From NCBI RefSeq assembly GCF_001676725.1, contig NZ_CP016172.1:3596001-3660000 (forward strand): DNA of 64,000 nt, given 5' to 3'. Below are positions 35,499 through 48,058 of the stretch, piece after piece. Within the stretch, counting starts at the first letter, position 1, and the number at the start of each line of letters is the position of its first letter. This DNA comes from Bordetella flabilis (GTDB lineage Bacteria > Pseudomonadota > Gammaproteobacteria > Burkholderiales > Burkholderiaceae_B). The notes under the pieces were generated by a model. It did not search any database and was not told the DNA's origin. It saw only the letters and a list, made by a program, of their open reading frames with translations. Position numbers and translations under genes: made by a program.

Positions 35499-36275
35499 AT
35501 GTGCCTGGCCGTCCTCGCGATTCGTACACTGTCCGACATACCGGTCGTCATTGCGGCCAACCGCGACGAGTACCACGCGCGTCCCACCACCGCGGCGGGC
35601 CCCTGGCCGGAAGCGCCGGACATCATCGCGGGGCGCGACCTGCAGTCGGGCGGCACCTGGATGGGCATGACCACCGGCGGGCGCTACGCGCTCGTGACGA
35701 ACTACCGCGATCCCATGACCATCCGGCCCGGCACGCCGTCACGCGGCCAGCTCGTCGCGGACTTCCTGCGCGGCGATACGCCCCCGGCCGCGTATGCCGC
35801 GGCCATCCAGGAGACCGGTGAGGCGTACAACGGCTTCAACCTCATCGTGGGCGACACGCGCGATACCTGGTATTACAGCAACCGCGGCGGACCCGCGCGC
35901 GCGCTGGAACCCGGCATCTACGCCTTGTCGAATCACCTGCTCGACACGCCATGGCCCAAGCTGGCCCGCACCAAGGCGGCCTTTGCCCACGTGCTGCGGG
36001 CCACGCCCCAGCCTGACGTCGACGCATTGTTCCAGGCCCTGGCGGATCGCTCCGTGGCGGCCGACGCCGAACTGCCCGACACGGGCGTCGGCCTGGAACG
36101 CGAACGCTTCCTGAGCAGCGCCTTCATCGTCGGCTTGACCTATGGGACGCGGTCCTCGACCGTGATGGCCATCGACGGGCGCCGCTGCCACCTGCATGAA
36201 CAACGCTTCGGGCCCGACGGATCGGCGAGTGGCCGTTCGGACTGGAGTTTTGAATTACGCAGTGCACAGTCCTGA
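35499..36275 (+). CDS. NRDE family protein (TANGO2-like)
   Basis: A 258-residue protein with the N-terminal cysteine MCLAVLAI, the diagnostic ANRDEYHARPTTAA motif, GRDLQSGGTWMGM, and GRYALVTNYRDP. This family includes human TANGO2 and the Ntn-hydrolase-like T10 proteins; Cys2 could be an N-terminal nucleophile after Met removal. The biochemical role is uncertain; haem or acyl-lipid handling has been proposed. It starts five bases after the YbaK-like gene, so the aldo/keto reductase, YbaK-like and NRDE genes form one operon. Confidence 0.9.
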   Translation: MCLAVLAIRTLSDIPVVIAANRDEYHARPTTAAGPWPEAPDIIAGRDLQSGGTWMGMTTGGRYALVTNYRDPMTIRPGTPSRGQLVADFLRGDTPPAAYAAAIQETGEAYNGFNLIVGDTRDTWYYSNRGGPARALEPGIYALSNHLLDTPWPKLARTKAAFAHVLRATPQPDVDALFQALADRSVAADAELPDTGVGLERERFLSSAFIVGLTYGTRSSTVMAIDGRRCHLHEQRFGPDGSASGRSDWSFELRSAQS

Positions 36276-36531
36276 AGCGCGCGCGGCGAACGCGTGATGC
36301 TGCCTTGGTTGAAGACACCCGCGCGGTTTCCTGCGATGACGGGTGCTGGAGATTTCCCCCTGGACATCGAGGCGCCGCCAGGCGTCCCGCACCGCGTCCC
36401 AGAACTTTCGCGGCGCCCGGGTATCCAAGCGAATGTGCGGCGGGTACATGGCTTGCGTCAGACGCCTGTCGCGCATTCCGAAACCGATGCAATGCAAGGA
36501 AGCATCCATGTCTTGATATGGGAGAAAAACG

Positions 36532-36963
36532 ATGAATATGCTTCGATTCAACCGTCCGGTGCTGAGCGCCGTGGCCGCCGTGGTGTTGGCCGCTGGATGG
36601 TCGACCGCCCACGCCGAGCTGCCGCCCGTCCAGCAGCAGGGCAATGTGCAGTTCGTGTCCGGCGGTATCGGCTTGAATGAATCCGAATCGATGAAGGCCG
36701 CCGAAAAGGACTATCCGCTCGCGCTGGTGTTCGCGCAGCAGATGGACGGACAGAACGCCTACGCGGCCGACGTGCCGGTGACCATCACGGACAGCAAGGG
36801 CGCAACGGTCTTGCGGACCACGACCAACGGCCCCTATCTGCTGGTCAGGCTGCCGGCCGGACAGTACAGGATCACCTCCACCTTCAATGGCAAGGAATTG
36901 GTACGCCAGGCCACCGTGGGCGGGCCCGGCTCGCACACGCGCGCCGTATTCGAGTGGAAGTAA
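36532..36963 (+). CDS. Exported protein with carboxypeptidase-regulatory-like fold
   Basis: A 143-residue protein with a clean signal peptide (about 1-28, ending AHA) and a mature domain of about 115 residues: VQFVSGGIGLNESESMKAAEKDYPLALVF, then VPVTITDSKGATVLRTTTNGPYLLVRLPAGQYRITSTFNGKELVRQ, a beta-rich unit like the CarboxypepD_reg fold. It is probably periplasmic. Function unknown; homologues are common in Burkholderiales as conserved hypothetical proteins. GGGAGAAAAACG is the ribosome site. The 256 bases upstream hold no gene that I trust. Confidence 0.85.
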   Translation: MNMLRFNRPVLSAVAAVVLAAGWSTAHAELPPVQQQGNVQFVSGGIGLNESESMKAAEKDYPLALVFAQQMDGQNAYAADVPVTITDSKGATVLRTTTNGPYLLVRLPAGQYRITSTFNGKELVRQATVGGPGSHTRAVFEWK

Positions 36964-37014
36964 AGCGGGGCGCGCCGTGAGGCGGCCCAATTGCACTGGA
37001 CGGGGCCGGCAGTC

Positions 37015-37437
37015 CTAGCCCGCATCGTCGCTGACCTTCCCGCGCAACTGCTTGGCCTGGCCGTGCCGCACCTTGCGCTGCACGCGCTGCCGCTGGGATG
37101 CCCGGGTCGGCCTTGTAGGCTTGCGCGGCTTGACCGGCCGCGCCACCGCCTCGATCATCGCCACCAATCGCGCCAGGGCCTCATGGCGGTTCTTTTCCTG
37201 GGTGCGATATGTCTGCGCCTTGATGACCACGACGCCGTCCTTGGTAATACGGCGGTCCCCGCTTTCCTGCAACGCCTGCTTGATCTCGTCAGGCAGTGAC
37301 GACGCGCGGATATCGAACCGCAGATGCACCGCGCTGGATACCTTGTTGACGTTCTGGCCGCCCGCGCCCTGCGCGCGGATCATGCTGACTTCGATTTCTC
37401 GTTCGTCCAGGAAGATGTTGCTGGATATGGGAATCAT
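37015..37437 (-). CDS. arfB: Alternative ribosome-rescue factor / peptidyl-tRNA hydrolase ArfB
   Basis: A 140-residue release-factor-like protein. Seen: the catalytic GGQ (residues 26-28, in AGGQNVNKV), the domain-3-like core LRFDIRASSLPDEIKQAL, and the basic C-terminal tail (RPVKPRKPTRPTRASQRQR and beyond) that inserts into the mRNA tunnel of stalled ribosomes. It lacks the codon-recognition domains of RF1/RF2, which fits ArfB/YaeJ. The start at 37437 gives a standard N-terminus MIPISSNIFLDE; the frame runs open upstream but is not conserved. Confidence 0.93.
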   Translation of the reverse strand: MIPISSNIFLDEREIEVSMIRAQGAGGQNVNKVSSAVHLRFDIRASSLPDEIKQALQESGDRRITKDGVVVIKAQTYRTQEKNRHEALARLVAMIEAVARPVKPRKPTRPTRASQRQRVQRKVRHGQAKQLRGKVSDDAG

Positions 37438-37588
37438 GATGGCTGTATGAAAAATCCTGTCCGCCAGTCTACGCGTTTCATCGAGATAGGGAGGCGTATG
37501 GCGGACAACCCGACCGCCGGCGAGGTTGCTCGGGTACGCGCTTGAAATCGCCGATACACTGCCCCATCTATGAAGCGTGAGGAACGCC

Positions 37589-38626
37589 ATGAAGCCTTTT
37601 TCAGAAATTCCATTCTCTGTCCTCGACCTTGCGCCCATCGCGCAGGGGCGCACCGCCGCGGACGCCTTTCGCAATACCGTGGCGCTGGCCAGGCATGTGG
37701 AGGCCCTGGGCTACAAGCGCTTCTGGCTGGCCGAACACCACAATATCAACGGCATCGCCAGCAGCGCGACGGCGGTATTGATCGGCCATGTGGCCGCGCA
37801 TACACGCACTATCCGCGTGGGGTCCGGCGGCGTCATGCTGCCCAACCATGCGCCGCTGATCATCGCCGAACAATTCGGCACCCTGGAAACGCTGTTTCCC
37901 GGGCGCATCGACCTGGGGCTGGGCCGCGCCCCCGGCAGCGACGGCCTGACGCAGCGCGCGCTGCGGCGCGATGCACGCAGCGGCCTTGAATTTCCTGCAT
38001 TGCTGGATGAGCTGCGCGCCTTCCTGCGCCCGGCGCACCCCACGCAGGCGGTACGGGCGATCCCGGGCGAAGGCCTGGATATTCCCATATGGCTGCTGGG
38101 CTCCAGCGACTACAGCGCGCGGCTGGCCGCCGAACTCGGCCTGCCCTTTTCCTTCGCCGGCCACTTTTCGCCGGACGGCATGGCGGCCATGCAGCTGTAT
38201 CGGCATTTGTTCAAGCCTTCCGAAACCCTGGACAAGCCGTACGCGATGATAGGCGTGCCGGTCATCGCAGCCGATACGGACGAAGCGGCGCGCCGCCAGG
38301 CCACGACCCAGGAACAGAAATTCCTGTCGCTGATCCGCGGCCGACGTTTGCAATTGCAGCCGCCGGTCGAAGACATGTCGACGGTCTGGAACGATTGGGA
38401 GAAGGCCGCCGTGCAACAGAAGTTGGGCGCGGCCATTGTCGGCAGCCCGGAAACCGTCAAGCGCGAATTGCAGGCGCTGGTGGCACGCACACAGGCCGAC
38501 GAGGTGATGATCGTTTCCGACTTTTACGAGCTCGACGATCGCCTGCGGTCCTATGAAATCCTGGCCGCCATCAAGCAATCGGACAGCGTCGCGCCGGACC
38601 ATCCGGATCGCGCCGTTGCGCAATGA
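37589..38626 (+). CDS. LLM class flavin-dependent oxidoreductase (MsnO8-like)
   Basis: A 345-residue bacterial-luciferase-like monooxygenase of the group with N-terminal [14 protein letters not shown]. Seen: [33 protein letters not shown] strand ([13 protein letters not shown]), [27 protein letters not shown], and [28 protein letters not shown]. Such enzymes use FMNH2 and oxygen; the physiological substrate is unknown. GAGGA precedes the ATG at 37589. An in-frame ATG at 37577 exists with weaker support. It is single, not clearly part of an operon. Confidence 0.92.
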   Translation: MKPFSEIPFSVLDLAPIAQGRTAADAFRNTVALARHVEALGYKRFWLAEHHNINGIASSATAVLIGHVAAHTRTIRVGSGGVMLPNHAPLIIAEQFGTLETLFPGRIDLGLGRAPGSDGLTQRALRRDARSGLEFPALLDELRAFLRPAHPTQAVRAIPGEGLDIPIWLLGSSDYSARLAAELGLPFSFAGHFSPDGMAAMQLYRHLFKPSETLDKPYAMIGVPVIAADTDEAARRQATTQEQKFLSLIRGRRLQLQPPVEDMSTVWNDWEKAAVQQKLGAAIVGSPETVKRELQALVARTQADEVMIVSDFYELDDRLRSYEILAAIKQSDSVAPDHPDRAVAQ

Positions 38627-38746
38627 AACGGAGCCGTGCAAGGCAGGCGTTACCATGAACCCGCAGCCTGCCACCCGGCACGGCCTCATCCACCCAGAGC
38701 CCGCAGGCTCGCATTGGCCGCGCAATGCGCGGCAAGGACGCATCGA

Positions 38747-39133
38747 ATGAGCATCGTCGAACTCACCAAGGATTCCTTCCAGGAAGCCATCCAACCCGAC
38801 GGGACGCTGATCGTCGATTTCTGGGCCCCCTGGTGCGGCCCGTGCCGCGGCTTCGCGCCCGTGTTCGAAAAGGCGGCCGAAGACCATCCGGACGTCACCT
38901 TCGCGAAGGTCAATACCGACGTCGAACAGGAACTGGCGGGCGCATTGGGCATCCGTTCCATTCCCACGCTGATGGTCTTCCGTGAGCAGGTGCTGCTGTT
39001 TTCGCAACCTGGCGCCCTGTCCGCCGGTCAACTGAACGAGCTGCTGGGCAAGGTCAAGGAGCTGGACATGGACAAGGTCCACCAGGAAATCGCCGCCGCC
39101 CAAGACCAGGGCGCGCCGGACGATCAGGCCTGA
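38747..39133 (+). CDS. Thioredoxin
   Basis: A 128-residue thioredoxin with the active site WCGPC (Cys30 and Cys33), the FWAPWCGPCRGFAPVFEKAA helix start and the cis-proline loop RSIPTLMVF. A 20-residue C-terminal extension (MDKVHQEIAAAQDQGAPDDQA) goes beyond the usual 105-110 residues. There is no N-terminal zinc finger, so it is TrxA-like rather than TrxC. Cytosolic disulfide reductase; the neighbours give no specific clue. The start at 38747 follows GGCAAGGACG. Confidence 0.92.
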   Translation: MSIVELTKDSFQEAIQPDGTLIVDFWAPWCGPCRGFAPVFEKAAEDHPDVTFAKVNTDVEQELAGALGIRSIPTLMVFREQVLLFSQPGALSAGQLNELLGKVKELDMDKVHQEIAAAQDQGAPDDQA

Positions 39134-39168
39134 TTCCGCCTTGCAGGCCCTGGGGCGATCCGTCCGCT

Positions 39169-39777
39169 TCAGCGGTCCCCGCCCATGGGCGGGTCCATTA
39201 TTCGCAAAGGCGCCTGTCCCCGGCTGAGATTCGCCACCCAATCGCGCAACCCGTCCACGGCCGGCCGGGGAATCGATAGCGTCAGCGTGGCGCCGGCGGC
39301 ACCGAAGCTTTCTTCCACGATACTGGCTCCGGCCTGTGCCAGCCTGGCCTTCAGGTGCTGCAGGTCGCCGAACGGGCAGGTACAGGTCGCCATTACTGCA
39401 TCCACGATTTCCAGGCGCGCCGCGAGCCGCAGGCAATTGGACGCGGTGCCGCCATAGGCGCGCACCAGTCCGCCGGTGCCCAGGTTGATGCCGCCGTACC
39501 AGCGCGTGACAACGACGGCGACGCGGTCGCAATCCTGGCCTTCGATGGCTTGCAGGATGGGGCGGCCGGCGGTGCCTCCCGGTTCCCCATCGTCGCTGAA
39601 ACGGTAGGCCTGCCCGATGCGGTAGGCCCAGCAGTTGTGCGTGGCGGCCGCGTCGCTGTGCGCGGCAATGAAGGCCAGCGCGGCCTGGGGATCGGCCGCC
39701 GGGCCGGCCTGGGCCAGGAAGACGCTTTTCTTGACCGTCTCCCGGTACACATGCGATGCGGCCAGCGTGCTCGGCAC
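39169..39777 (-). CDS. YigZ/IMPACT family protein
   Basis: A 202-residue protein of the IMPACT/YigZ family: the HNCWAYRIG segment, the family hallmark DDGEPGGTAGRPIL, VVVTRWYGGINLGTGGLVRAYGG, and a C-terminal ferredoxin-like domain (CPFGDLQHLKARLAQAG). The function is linked to translation stress (human IMPACT inhibits GCN2) but is undefined in bacteria. The start is a GTG at 39777, three bases past the MFS stop; the same frame stays open far upstream through the MFS gene and that extension is not used. Confidence 0.88.
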   Translation of the reverse strand: MPSTLAASHVYRETVKKSVFLAQAGPAADPQAALAFIAAHSDAAATHNCWAYRIGQAYRFSDDGEPGGTAGRPILQAIEGQDCDRVAVVVTRWYGGINLGTGGLVRAYGGTASNCLRLAARLEIVDAVMATCTCPFGDLQHLKARLAQAGASIVEESFGAAGATLTLSIPRPAVDGLRDWVANLSRGQAPLRIMDPPMGGDR

Positions 39778-39779
39778 GG

Positions 39780-41069
39780 TCAGTCGCCACCCGCCGGGAC
39801 GGCATGCGCGCTGGAAAGCGGTGCAAGCTGGGCGACGGGACGCGGCGCCTCGAGTCCTGCCGCCGTACTTGCCGAACGCTGTAGCGCCAGGGCAATCGCC
39901 ATGGCGACCGCAGCCGACATGGCGGCGAAGACGAAGATCGCCGGATAGGAAAAACCGGCCACGATAAGGCCCGCGACCGGTCCCGTGATTCCCAGGGACA
40001 GGTCCAGGAACGCCGAGTACGCGCCCAATGCGGCGCCACGATTGCCGGCCGGCACCCGGTTCACCGCCTCCACGCCCAGCGAGGGGAAAACCAGCGAGAA
40101 CCCGAAGCCCGCGAGGGCGGCACCGGCCAGCGCCATCCAGGGCGAGACCGCCACCCAAAGCAGCAACAGCCCCAGGATCTCGACGGCGATGGAGCCGATG
40201 GCGACGCGAAAGCCGCCGAAACGGCGAATGGTGCCACCGAGCAGCAACCGGGCGCCAATGAAGAAGCAGCCGAACACGCTCAACGACAGTGCGGCGCCGT
40301 CCCAATGATGAGCGGCGTAGTAGAGCGTCACGAAGGCGGCGATCGAGCCGAAACCCACCGACGCCAGGCCCAACGCCATGCCGTGCGGCAGGACCCGGGC
40401 CACGACCTGGGTGAACGCCATGCGCGCACCGCCCACGACGGCCACCCCGGCGCGTGGCGCGGCCAGCGCGAGGCCCAGGAGGCCGGCGGCGAGCACCGCG
40501 GCCCCCACGGCACCGAAACCCCAGTGAGCCTGCAACTGCACGCCCAGGGGCGCACCGATGGCCAGGGCGCCATAGGTGCTGATGCCGTTCCAGGAAATGA
40601 CCTTGGCGGTATGGACCGATCCAACCCGCCCGATTCCCCATGTGATGCAGCCCGTGCCCACCCAGCTTTCGCCGAAGCCCAGCACCAGCCGGCTCGCCAT
40701 GAGCGCGGCCAGGCCCAGCGCAGGCCGGTCCGCCAGCGCATGCGCCAGCAGCAGGAACACTCCGCTCGCCGCGCACGCCACCAGCCCGATCATGACGGTC
40801 TGCTTCGGCCCGACGGTATCGGCCATCCGGCCGGCATGCGAGCGGCTGAGGAGCGTCGCAAGGTACTGCACGCTGATCACCAGGCCGGCGAGCACGGAGC
40901 CGTATCCCAGGCCGTCGTGGACGTAGCCCGGCAACACGGCCATGGGAAGACCGATGACCAGATAGCACAGAAAGGTAAAAAAGACGACGGAGAGGACTTG
41001 CAGGGTGACGGCGGGGCCGCCAAGGCGTCGGGAAGGAGCGGTCGAGGGGGGCAACATAAGGGCGATCAC
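39780..41069 (-). CDS. MFS transporter (YhhS/arabinose-efflux-like)
   Basis: A 429-residue, twelve-segment major facilitator protein. Seen: the first loop after helix 2 with [15 protein letters not shown] (motif A), [14 protein letters not shown] and [15 protein letters not shown] as in the YhhS/UPF0226 efflux group, and the second-half motif [15 protein letters not shown]. Members export drugs or glyphosate-like compounds; the substrate here is unknown. The start is a GTG at 41069 (with GGGGG upstream); an ATG at 41057 is the alternative. Coupled to yigZ downstream. Confidence 0.88.
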   Translation of the reverse strand: MIALMLPPSTAPSRRLGGPAVTLQVLSVVFFTFLCYLVIGLPMAVLPGYVHDGLGYGSVLAGLVISVQYLATLLSRSHAGRMADTVGPKQTVMIGLVACAASGVFLLLAHALADRPALGLAALMASRLVLGFGESWVGTGCITWGIGRVGSVHTAKVISWNGISTYGALAIGAPLGVQLQAHWGFGAVGAAVLAAGLLGLALAAPRAGVAVVGGARMAFTQVVARVLPHGMALGLASVGFGSIAAFVTLYYAAHHWDGAALSLSVFGCFFIGARLLLGGTIRRFGGFRVAIGSIAVEILGLLLLWVAVSPWMALAGAALAGFGFSLVFPSLGVEAVNRVPAGNRGAALGAYSAFLDLSLGITGPVAGLIVAGFSYPAIFVFAAMSAAVAMAIALALQRSASTAAGLEAPRPVAQLAPLSSAHAVPAGGD

Positions 41070-41272
41070 GAGAGCAACCCCCAGGAGCGATGCACGGGGC
41101 GTGGAGGGCTACCTAGGGTTTTCCCGAATGATACCGCATGGCCGCGAAGGGGGGCGCACTGCACAAAAAATCCAACATCCCGGGACGGGCGGCCGCTGAG
41201 CCCGGTGGCCCCCCTTCCCTGTCGCGACCCCGCCGCTGCCTCCGAGCCGCGTCCCTCGCCGCGCCGGCTGCC

Positions 41273-42877
41273 TCAGGACTCGATGCCGCGCGAAGACAGG
41301 TAATCCTCGTATCCGCCGCGGTGGTCCACGATTTCTCCGGTCGGGAGAATTTCGATGACGCGCGTGGCCAGCCCCGACACGAACTCCCGGTCATGGGACA
41401 CGAAGAACAAGGTGCCCTGGTATTTTTCGAGCGCGAACTGCAGCGATTCGATGGATTCCATGTCCAGGTGGTTGGTCGGCTCGTCCAGCAGCAGGACGTT
41501 GTGGCGGCCCAGCATCAGGCGGCCGAATGTCATGCGGTTCTTTTCGCCGCCCGACAAGACCTTGGGCGCCTTGGGCAGGTCGTCCGCGGAAAACAGCAGG
41601 CGCCCCAGCACTGAACGTATCGATTGGTCGTCGTCGCCCGCCTGGCGATACTGGCTCATCCAGTCGAACAGGTTGATATCGGTCTGCAGGAACTGGTCGG
41701 AAACGTCCTGGGCCATATAGCCCAGGTCGGCATTGTCCGACCACCGGATCGTGCCGGCGTCCGGCACCAGATCGCCGGCCAGCATGCGCAGCAGCGTGGT
41801 TTTCCCCACGCCGTTCGCGCCGACGATGGCGATTTTCTCGCCGGCATCGATCATCGCGGAAAAATCGCGGATCACCGGCGCGTCGTAGGATTTGCGCAGT
41901 TTCTCGACCGTCACGGCCAGGCGATGCATGACCTTGCTCTGCTCGAAACGGATGTAGGGATTCTGGCGGGACGACGGCTTTACCTCGACCTGCTCGGCCT
42001 TGATGCGGTCGATCTGCTTCAATCGTGAGGTGGCCTGCCGTGCCTTGGACTTATTGGCCGAGAACCGGCGCACGAAATCCTGCAATTCGGCGATGCGCTC
42101 CTTGGCCTTGGCGTTGCTGGAGGTCAGGCGTTCGCGCGCCTGGGTCGACGCCAGCATGTAGTCGTCGTAGTTCCCGGGGTAGATGCGGATCTCGCGATAA
42201 TCCAGGTCGGCCATGTGCGTGCACACCTGGTTCAGGAAGTGCCGGTCGTGGCTGATGATGATCATCGTGCTCTGGTAGCCGTTGAGGATATCCTCAAGCC
42301 ACCGGATGGTATTGATGTCCAGGTTGTTGGTGGGCTCGTCCAGCAGCAGCACGTCGGGGCTGGAAAACAGCGCCTGCGCCAGCAGCACGCGCAGTTTCCA
42401 GCCGGGCGCGATTTCCCGCATCGGCTGGTTGTGCTGCTCGACCTCGATGCCCAGGCCCAGCAGCAGCTCGCCCGCGCGCGCTTCCGCGGTATAGCCGTCG
42501 AATTCCGCGAACTTGGCTTCCAGGTCGGCGGCGCGCATGTAGTCGTCCTCCGACGCCTCGGCATTCGCATAAATGGCGTCGCGCTCCGACATGGCGGCCC
42601 ACATTTCGGTGTGCCCCATCATCACCACGTCGAGGATACGGATGTCCTCGAACGCGAACTGGTCCTGGCGCAGCTTGCCCAGGCGCATGCCGGGTTCCAG
42701 CGACACGTTGCCTGAACTCGGTTCCAGGTCGCCGCCGATGATCTTCATGAAGGTCGACTTGCCGGATCCGTTGGCGCCGATCAGTCCATACCGGTTGCCC
42801 TCGCCGAATTTGACGCTGACGTTTTCGAATAGCGGCTTGGGACCGAACTGGATGGTGAGATTGGCAGTGGATATCAC
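41273..42877 (-). CDS. ABC-F ATPase (YbiT-like)
   Basis: A 534-residue soluble protein with two ABC cassettes and no membrane segments. Walker A motifs: GANGSGKST (about 35) and GANGVGKTT (about 355). Walker [13 protein letters not shown] and [12 protein letters not shown]. The first cassette has [18 protein letters not shown] in place of the usual LSGG signature, which is characteristic of YbiT. A charged linker (about 240-310) joins the halves. ABC-F proteins bind the ribosomal E site and modulate stalled translation. No antibiotic-resistance feature is evident. Confidence 0.93.
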   Translation of the reverse strand: MISTANLTIQFGPKPLFENVSVKFGEGNRYGLIGANGSGKSTFMKIIGGDLEPSSGNVSLEPGMRLGKLRQDQFAFEDIRILDVVMMGHTEMWAAMSERDAIYANAEASEDDYMRAADLEAKFAEFDGYTAEARAGELLLGLGIEVEQHNQPMREIAPGWKLRVLLAQALFSSPDVLLLDEPTNNLDINTIRWLEDILNGYQSTMIIISHDRHFLNQVCTHMADLDYREIRIYPGNYDDYMLASTQARERLTSSNAKAKERIAELQDFVRRFSANKSKARQATSRLKQIDRIKAEQVEVKPSSRQNPYIRFEQSKVMHRLAVTVEKLRKSYDAPVIRDFSAMIDAGEKIAIVGANGVGKTTLLRMLAGDLVPDAGTIRWSDNADLGYMAQDVSDQFLQTDINLFDWMSQYRQAGDDDQSIRSVLGRLLFSADDLPKAPKVLSGGEKNRMTFGRLMLGRHNVLLLDEPTNHLDMESIESLQFALEKYQGTLFFVSHDREFVSGLATRVIEILPTGEIVDHRGGYEDYLSSRGIES

Positions 42878-43270
42878 GGGGAGTCAGAAGAGAAGCAGAA
42901 TGGGGCCGGAACGCGGGGTGCGCGACAAGGGCGCGTTGCGCCCAGGCCAAACCCGGTAGTGTACCGCTGCGCGGCGCGGCACGCCGTTGTCGGACCTGCG
43001 GCGTCGGTCCGTCAGATAGGCAATGGGTTGAGCGCATGCCGCGCCACGCGACCCTATCCCGCGGCCGGACTGCGCCATATGGCTTAATCCACGCCTTCAG
43101 CCAATTGTCAAGGGCGGGCAACAGGGATGTAATGCGGACAGAGGGCCAAGGCGCGAGACGGCGATGCCGCCACGCCGGGCATGGCACGAACCAGCCGTCC
43201 AAGCGCCCTCGCCCGGCCATGGCCGGGCCGTCGGCGCGGGGCCGGCAGGCATCCAGAAAAGGTCTAGATC
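42878..43270. other. 393-base intergenic region between ABC-F and enoyl-CoA hydratase genes
   Basis: No gene can be supported here. It contains a GGGCGC-GTT-GCGCCC hairpin (42929-42943) and a perfect 18-bp palindrome GCCCGGCCATGGCCGGGC (43211-43228) about 43 bases before the hydratase start. Both divergent promoters must lie here, but no clear -35/-10 pair stands out. The palindrome could be an operator or an mRNA leader hairpin. Confidence 0.5.
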
Positions 43271-44092
43271 ATGCTGCATACGCTGGAAGTCGAACACAAG
43301 CCCCAGGCCGCCGTGGTGTGGCTTTGCAGGCCGGATGTGCGCAACGCGCTGGACCCGCTCATGGTGACCGAGCTCACGGAGACCTACGAGTCCCTGGGAC
43401 AGGACAGCCAGGTGCGCGTCATTGTGCTGGCCGCGCGCGGTATCGCTTTCTGCGTGGGCGCCGACGAGAACTGGATACGCCGCAGTACCGAGATGGGCGA
43501 GTCGGCGCACCATGCCGATGCATTGGCCTGTTCGGCCATGCTTGAAGCCGTCTATCGCTGTCCCAAGGCCACCATTGTCCGCCTGCACGGCCCCTGCATG
43601 GGCCTGGGCATGGGGCTGGCCGCCGCCTGCGATATCGCCATCGCGTCCTCGCAGGCCACCTTTGCATTGCCGGAGACGCGGCTCGGCCTGGTTCCGGCGA
43701 CGATCGCGCCTTATGTATTGCGGGCAATGCGGCCGCGCGACGCCACGCGCTGGTTCCTGACGGGGGAGACCTTCAGCGCCGCCGAGGCCTGGCGCATCGG
43801 TTTCGTGCATGGCTTGTCGGAGGCGGACTCGCTGGACATGCGCGTCGCGGCGCTGGTCGATACCTTCATGATGACCGCACCGGACGCCGTCGCGGCCGCC
43901 AAATCGCTGGTCCACGACCTGCCCGCGCGCCGGGGCAGCGGCAGCGGCGGGGAAGACGCCATCGACCAGCCTGCCTTGTCGCGCCTGGACGTACCGGAAG
44001 GCGTCGTGGCGGCGCCGGTCATGGAACGGCATGCGGCGGAGTGGCCCGCGCGCCGGCTGGGACCGGGCGACATAGGCTGGGTGAAAAGCTAG
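43271..44092 (+). CDS. Enoyl-CoA hydratase/isomerase family protein
   Basis: A 273-residue crotonase-fold protein: RPDVRNALDPLMVTEL, the oxyanion-hole segment FCVGADENWI (usual consensus A-F-x-A-G-A-D), HGPCMGLGMGLAAACDIAIAS, and FALPETRLGLVPATIAPYVL with the catalytic-Glu region. Its C-terminal 40 residues (SGSGGEDAIDQPALSRLDV...) diverge from standard family members. It resembles methylglutaconyl-CoA hydratase-like proteins, but there are no leucine-catabolism genes beside it, so the substrate is open. AAAGG lies a few bases before the start. Confidence 0.88.
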   Translation: MLHTLEVEHKPQAAVVWLCRPDVRNALDPLMVTELTETYESLGQDSQVRVIVLAARGIAFCVGADENWIRRSTEMGESAHHADALACSAMLEAVYRCPKATIVRLHGPCMGLGMGLAAACDIAIASSQATFALPETRLGLVPATIAPYVLRAMRPRDATRWFLTGETFSAAEAWRIGFVHGLSEADSLDMRVAALVDTFMMTAPDAVAAAKSLVHDLPARRGSGSGGEDAIDQPALSRLDVPEGVVAAPVMERHAAEWPARRLGPGDIGWVKS

Positions 44093-44235
44093 GAGGCGTT
44101 CTGTTCGGAACAGGGGGATGGCAGTCCGGCTCCAGGCCCTGGGGCGCCCGTTTCAGCCCACGACGCATTTTGCCGCGCAGGTTTCGCAACGGCAGTTCCC
44201 ACATCGGGCAGCCATGCTTCGCGGGCGCCGGCGCC

Positions 44236-45468
44236 CTAGACGCCGGGGTCGGGCTCTTCCGGCCGCATGCGCGCGGTCTCGGTGCGGGCGCGATAGCGGT
44301 CCAGCGCATTGAACAACAGCGGATTGACCAGGATGGACAGGATGGAACCGGCCAGCACAAGGTCCTGTCCCGCCTTGGGAAGGATCTCCTGGGCCACGCC
44401 CAGCCCTGCCAGGATGAATGAAAATTCCCCGATCTGCGCCAGGCTGACGGAAATCGTCAAGGCGGTCAGCTTGGGATGGCGGAAGGCCCGCACGATGAAA
44501 TACGCGGCGATGGATTTGCCGACCAGAATGATGAGGAAGGTGCCCAGCACGCCCCACGGGTCGCGCAGCAACACCAGGGGGTCGAACAACATGCCGACCG
44601 AAACGAAGAACAGGACTGAGAACGCGTCGCGCATGGGCAGCGACTCGTCCGCCGCCCGCTGGCTGAATTCCGACTCGGCCATCACCATGCCGGCGAAAAA
44701 CGCCCCCAGGGCAAAGGACACGCCGAACAACGCGGTGGCGCCGTAGGCGATACCCAGCGCAACGGCCAGCACGGCGAGGCGGAACAGCTCGCGATTGCCG
44801 GTATAGACGATGCGCTCGAGCAGCCATGGCACCACGCGCCGGCCAATGACCAGCATGACGGCGACGAAGGCCGCGACCTTGACGATGGTCAGGCCGAGCA
44901 CGACCCAGACCGAGGTGCCGCCGTCGTCGGCCTGGCGACCGCCCAAGGCGCCCGACAAGGCGGGAATCAGCACCAGCGCAGCGACCATGGCGAGGTCTTC
45001 GACGATCAGCCACCCCACCGCGATCCGGCCTTCGTTGCTGTCGACGAGGTTCCGTTCCTCCATGGCCTTGATCAGGACCACCGTGCTGGCGACCGACAAA
45101 GCAAGGCCGAACAACAGCCCTGCGCCGATGTTCCATCCCATCATCTGCGAAAGGCCCAGTCCCAATATCGTCGCCGCACTGATCTGCACGATGGCGCCCG
45201 GAACGGCAATGTTCTTGACCGACAGCAAATCCTTCATCGAAAAATGGAGGCCCACGCCGAACATCAGCAGGATGACACCGAGTTCCGCCAGCTCATTGGC
45301 GAGATGGCTGTCGGCGGTAAATCCGGGCGTATGCGGCCCGCACAGGATGCCCGCGCAAAGGTAGCCGATCAACGGCGGCAGCTTCAGGCGGACAGCGATG
45401 GTGGCCAGAATGAACGCCAACACCAAGCCGCCCACAATCGTCGTAATGAGCGGTGTGGAATGAGGCAT
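44236..45468 (-). CDS. CPA2 cation/proton antiporter (KefB/YbaL-like, without TrkA-N domain)
   Basis: A 410-residue membrane protein with about 12-13 segments of the Na+/H+ exchanger fold: PPLIGYLCAGILCGPHTPGF near the N-terminus, ELAELGVILLMFGVGLHFS, GLALSVASTVVLIKAMEE, and FFVSVGMLFDP in the second half, all typical of the KefB/KefC/YbaL core. The usual cytosolic TrkA-N nucleotide-binding domain is missing; the protein stops soon after the last segment (ARMRPEEPDPGV). It would therefore not be gated by NAD or glutathione in the KefC way. Single gene, convergent with the hydratase gene. Confidence 0.9.
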   Translation of the reverse strand: MPHSTPLITTIVGGLVLAFILATIAVRLKLPPLIGYLCAGILCGPHTPGFTADSHLANELAELGVILLMFGVGLHFSMKDLLSVKNIAVPGAIVQISAATILGLGLSQMMGWNIGAGLLFGLALSVASTVVLIKAMEERNLVDSNEGRIAVGWLIVEDLAMVAALVLIPALSGALGGRQADDGGTSVWVVLGLTIVKVAAFVAVMLVIGRRVVPWLLERIVYTGNRELFRLAVLAVALGIAYGATALFGVSFALGAFFAGMVMAESEFSQRAADESLPMRDAFSVLFFVSVGMLFDPLVLLRDPWGVLGTFLIILVGKSIAAYFIVRAFRHPKLTALTISVSLAQIGEFSFILAGLGVAQEILPKAGQDLVLAGSILSILVNPLLFNALDRYRARTETARMRPEEPDPGV

Positions 45469-45637
45469 GCATGCTCCTGGGGGAAGGACGCTGCGCAGCC
45501 GCGTCCTGAATGCGTGCTGAACACGTTCAGCAACAGCAGGATATCACGGCGATATTGCGGCGCGTCCGTGGCCGCCATGGTGCGCCGGCAGAAGCGCCGC
45601 GGTCAACCGCGCATGCCGGAACTGCGGGGGCGTCGCT

Positions 45638-48016
<2,379 letters not shown>

Positions 48017-48058
48017 GGGGCAAGGCGCGGGGAGGGACAGGCGCCATTTTGCCTGAAT

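Noticed and set aside
36294..36680. 128-codon plus-strand frame before the exported protein gene
   Set aside because: Overlaps the signal-peptide gene at 36532 in another frame, has no motif and no ribosome site.
39778..40968. Upstream extension of the yigZ frame through the MFS gene
   Set aside because: The MFS gene occupies this region in another frame with clear membrane segments; the extension is Arg/Gly-rich with no motif.
44101..44113. CTGTTCGGAACAG dyad as a terminator between convergent genes
   Set aside because: Six-base stem with a one-base centre cannot form a normal hairpin loop and there is no U-run.
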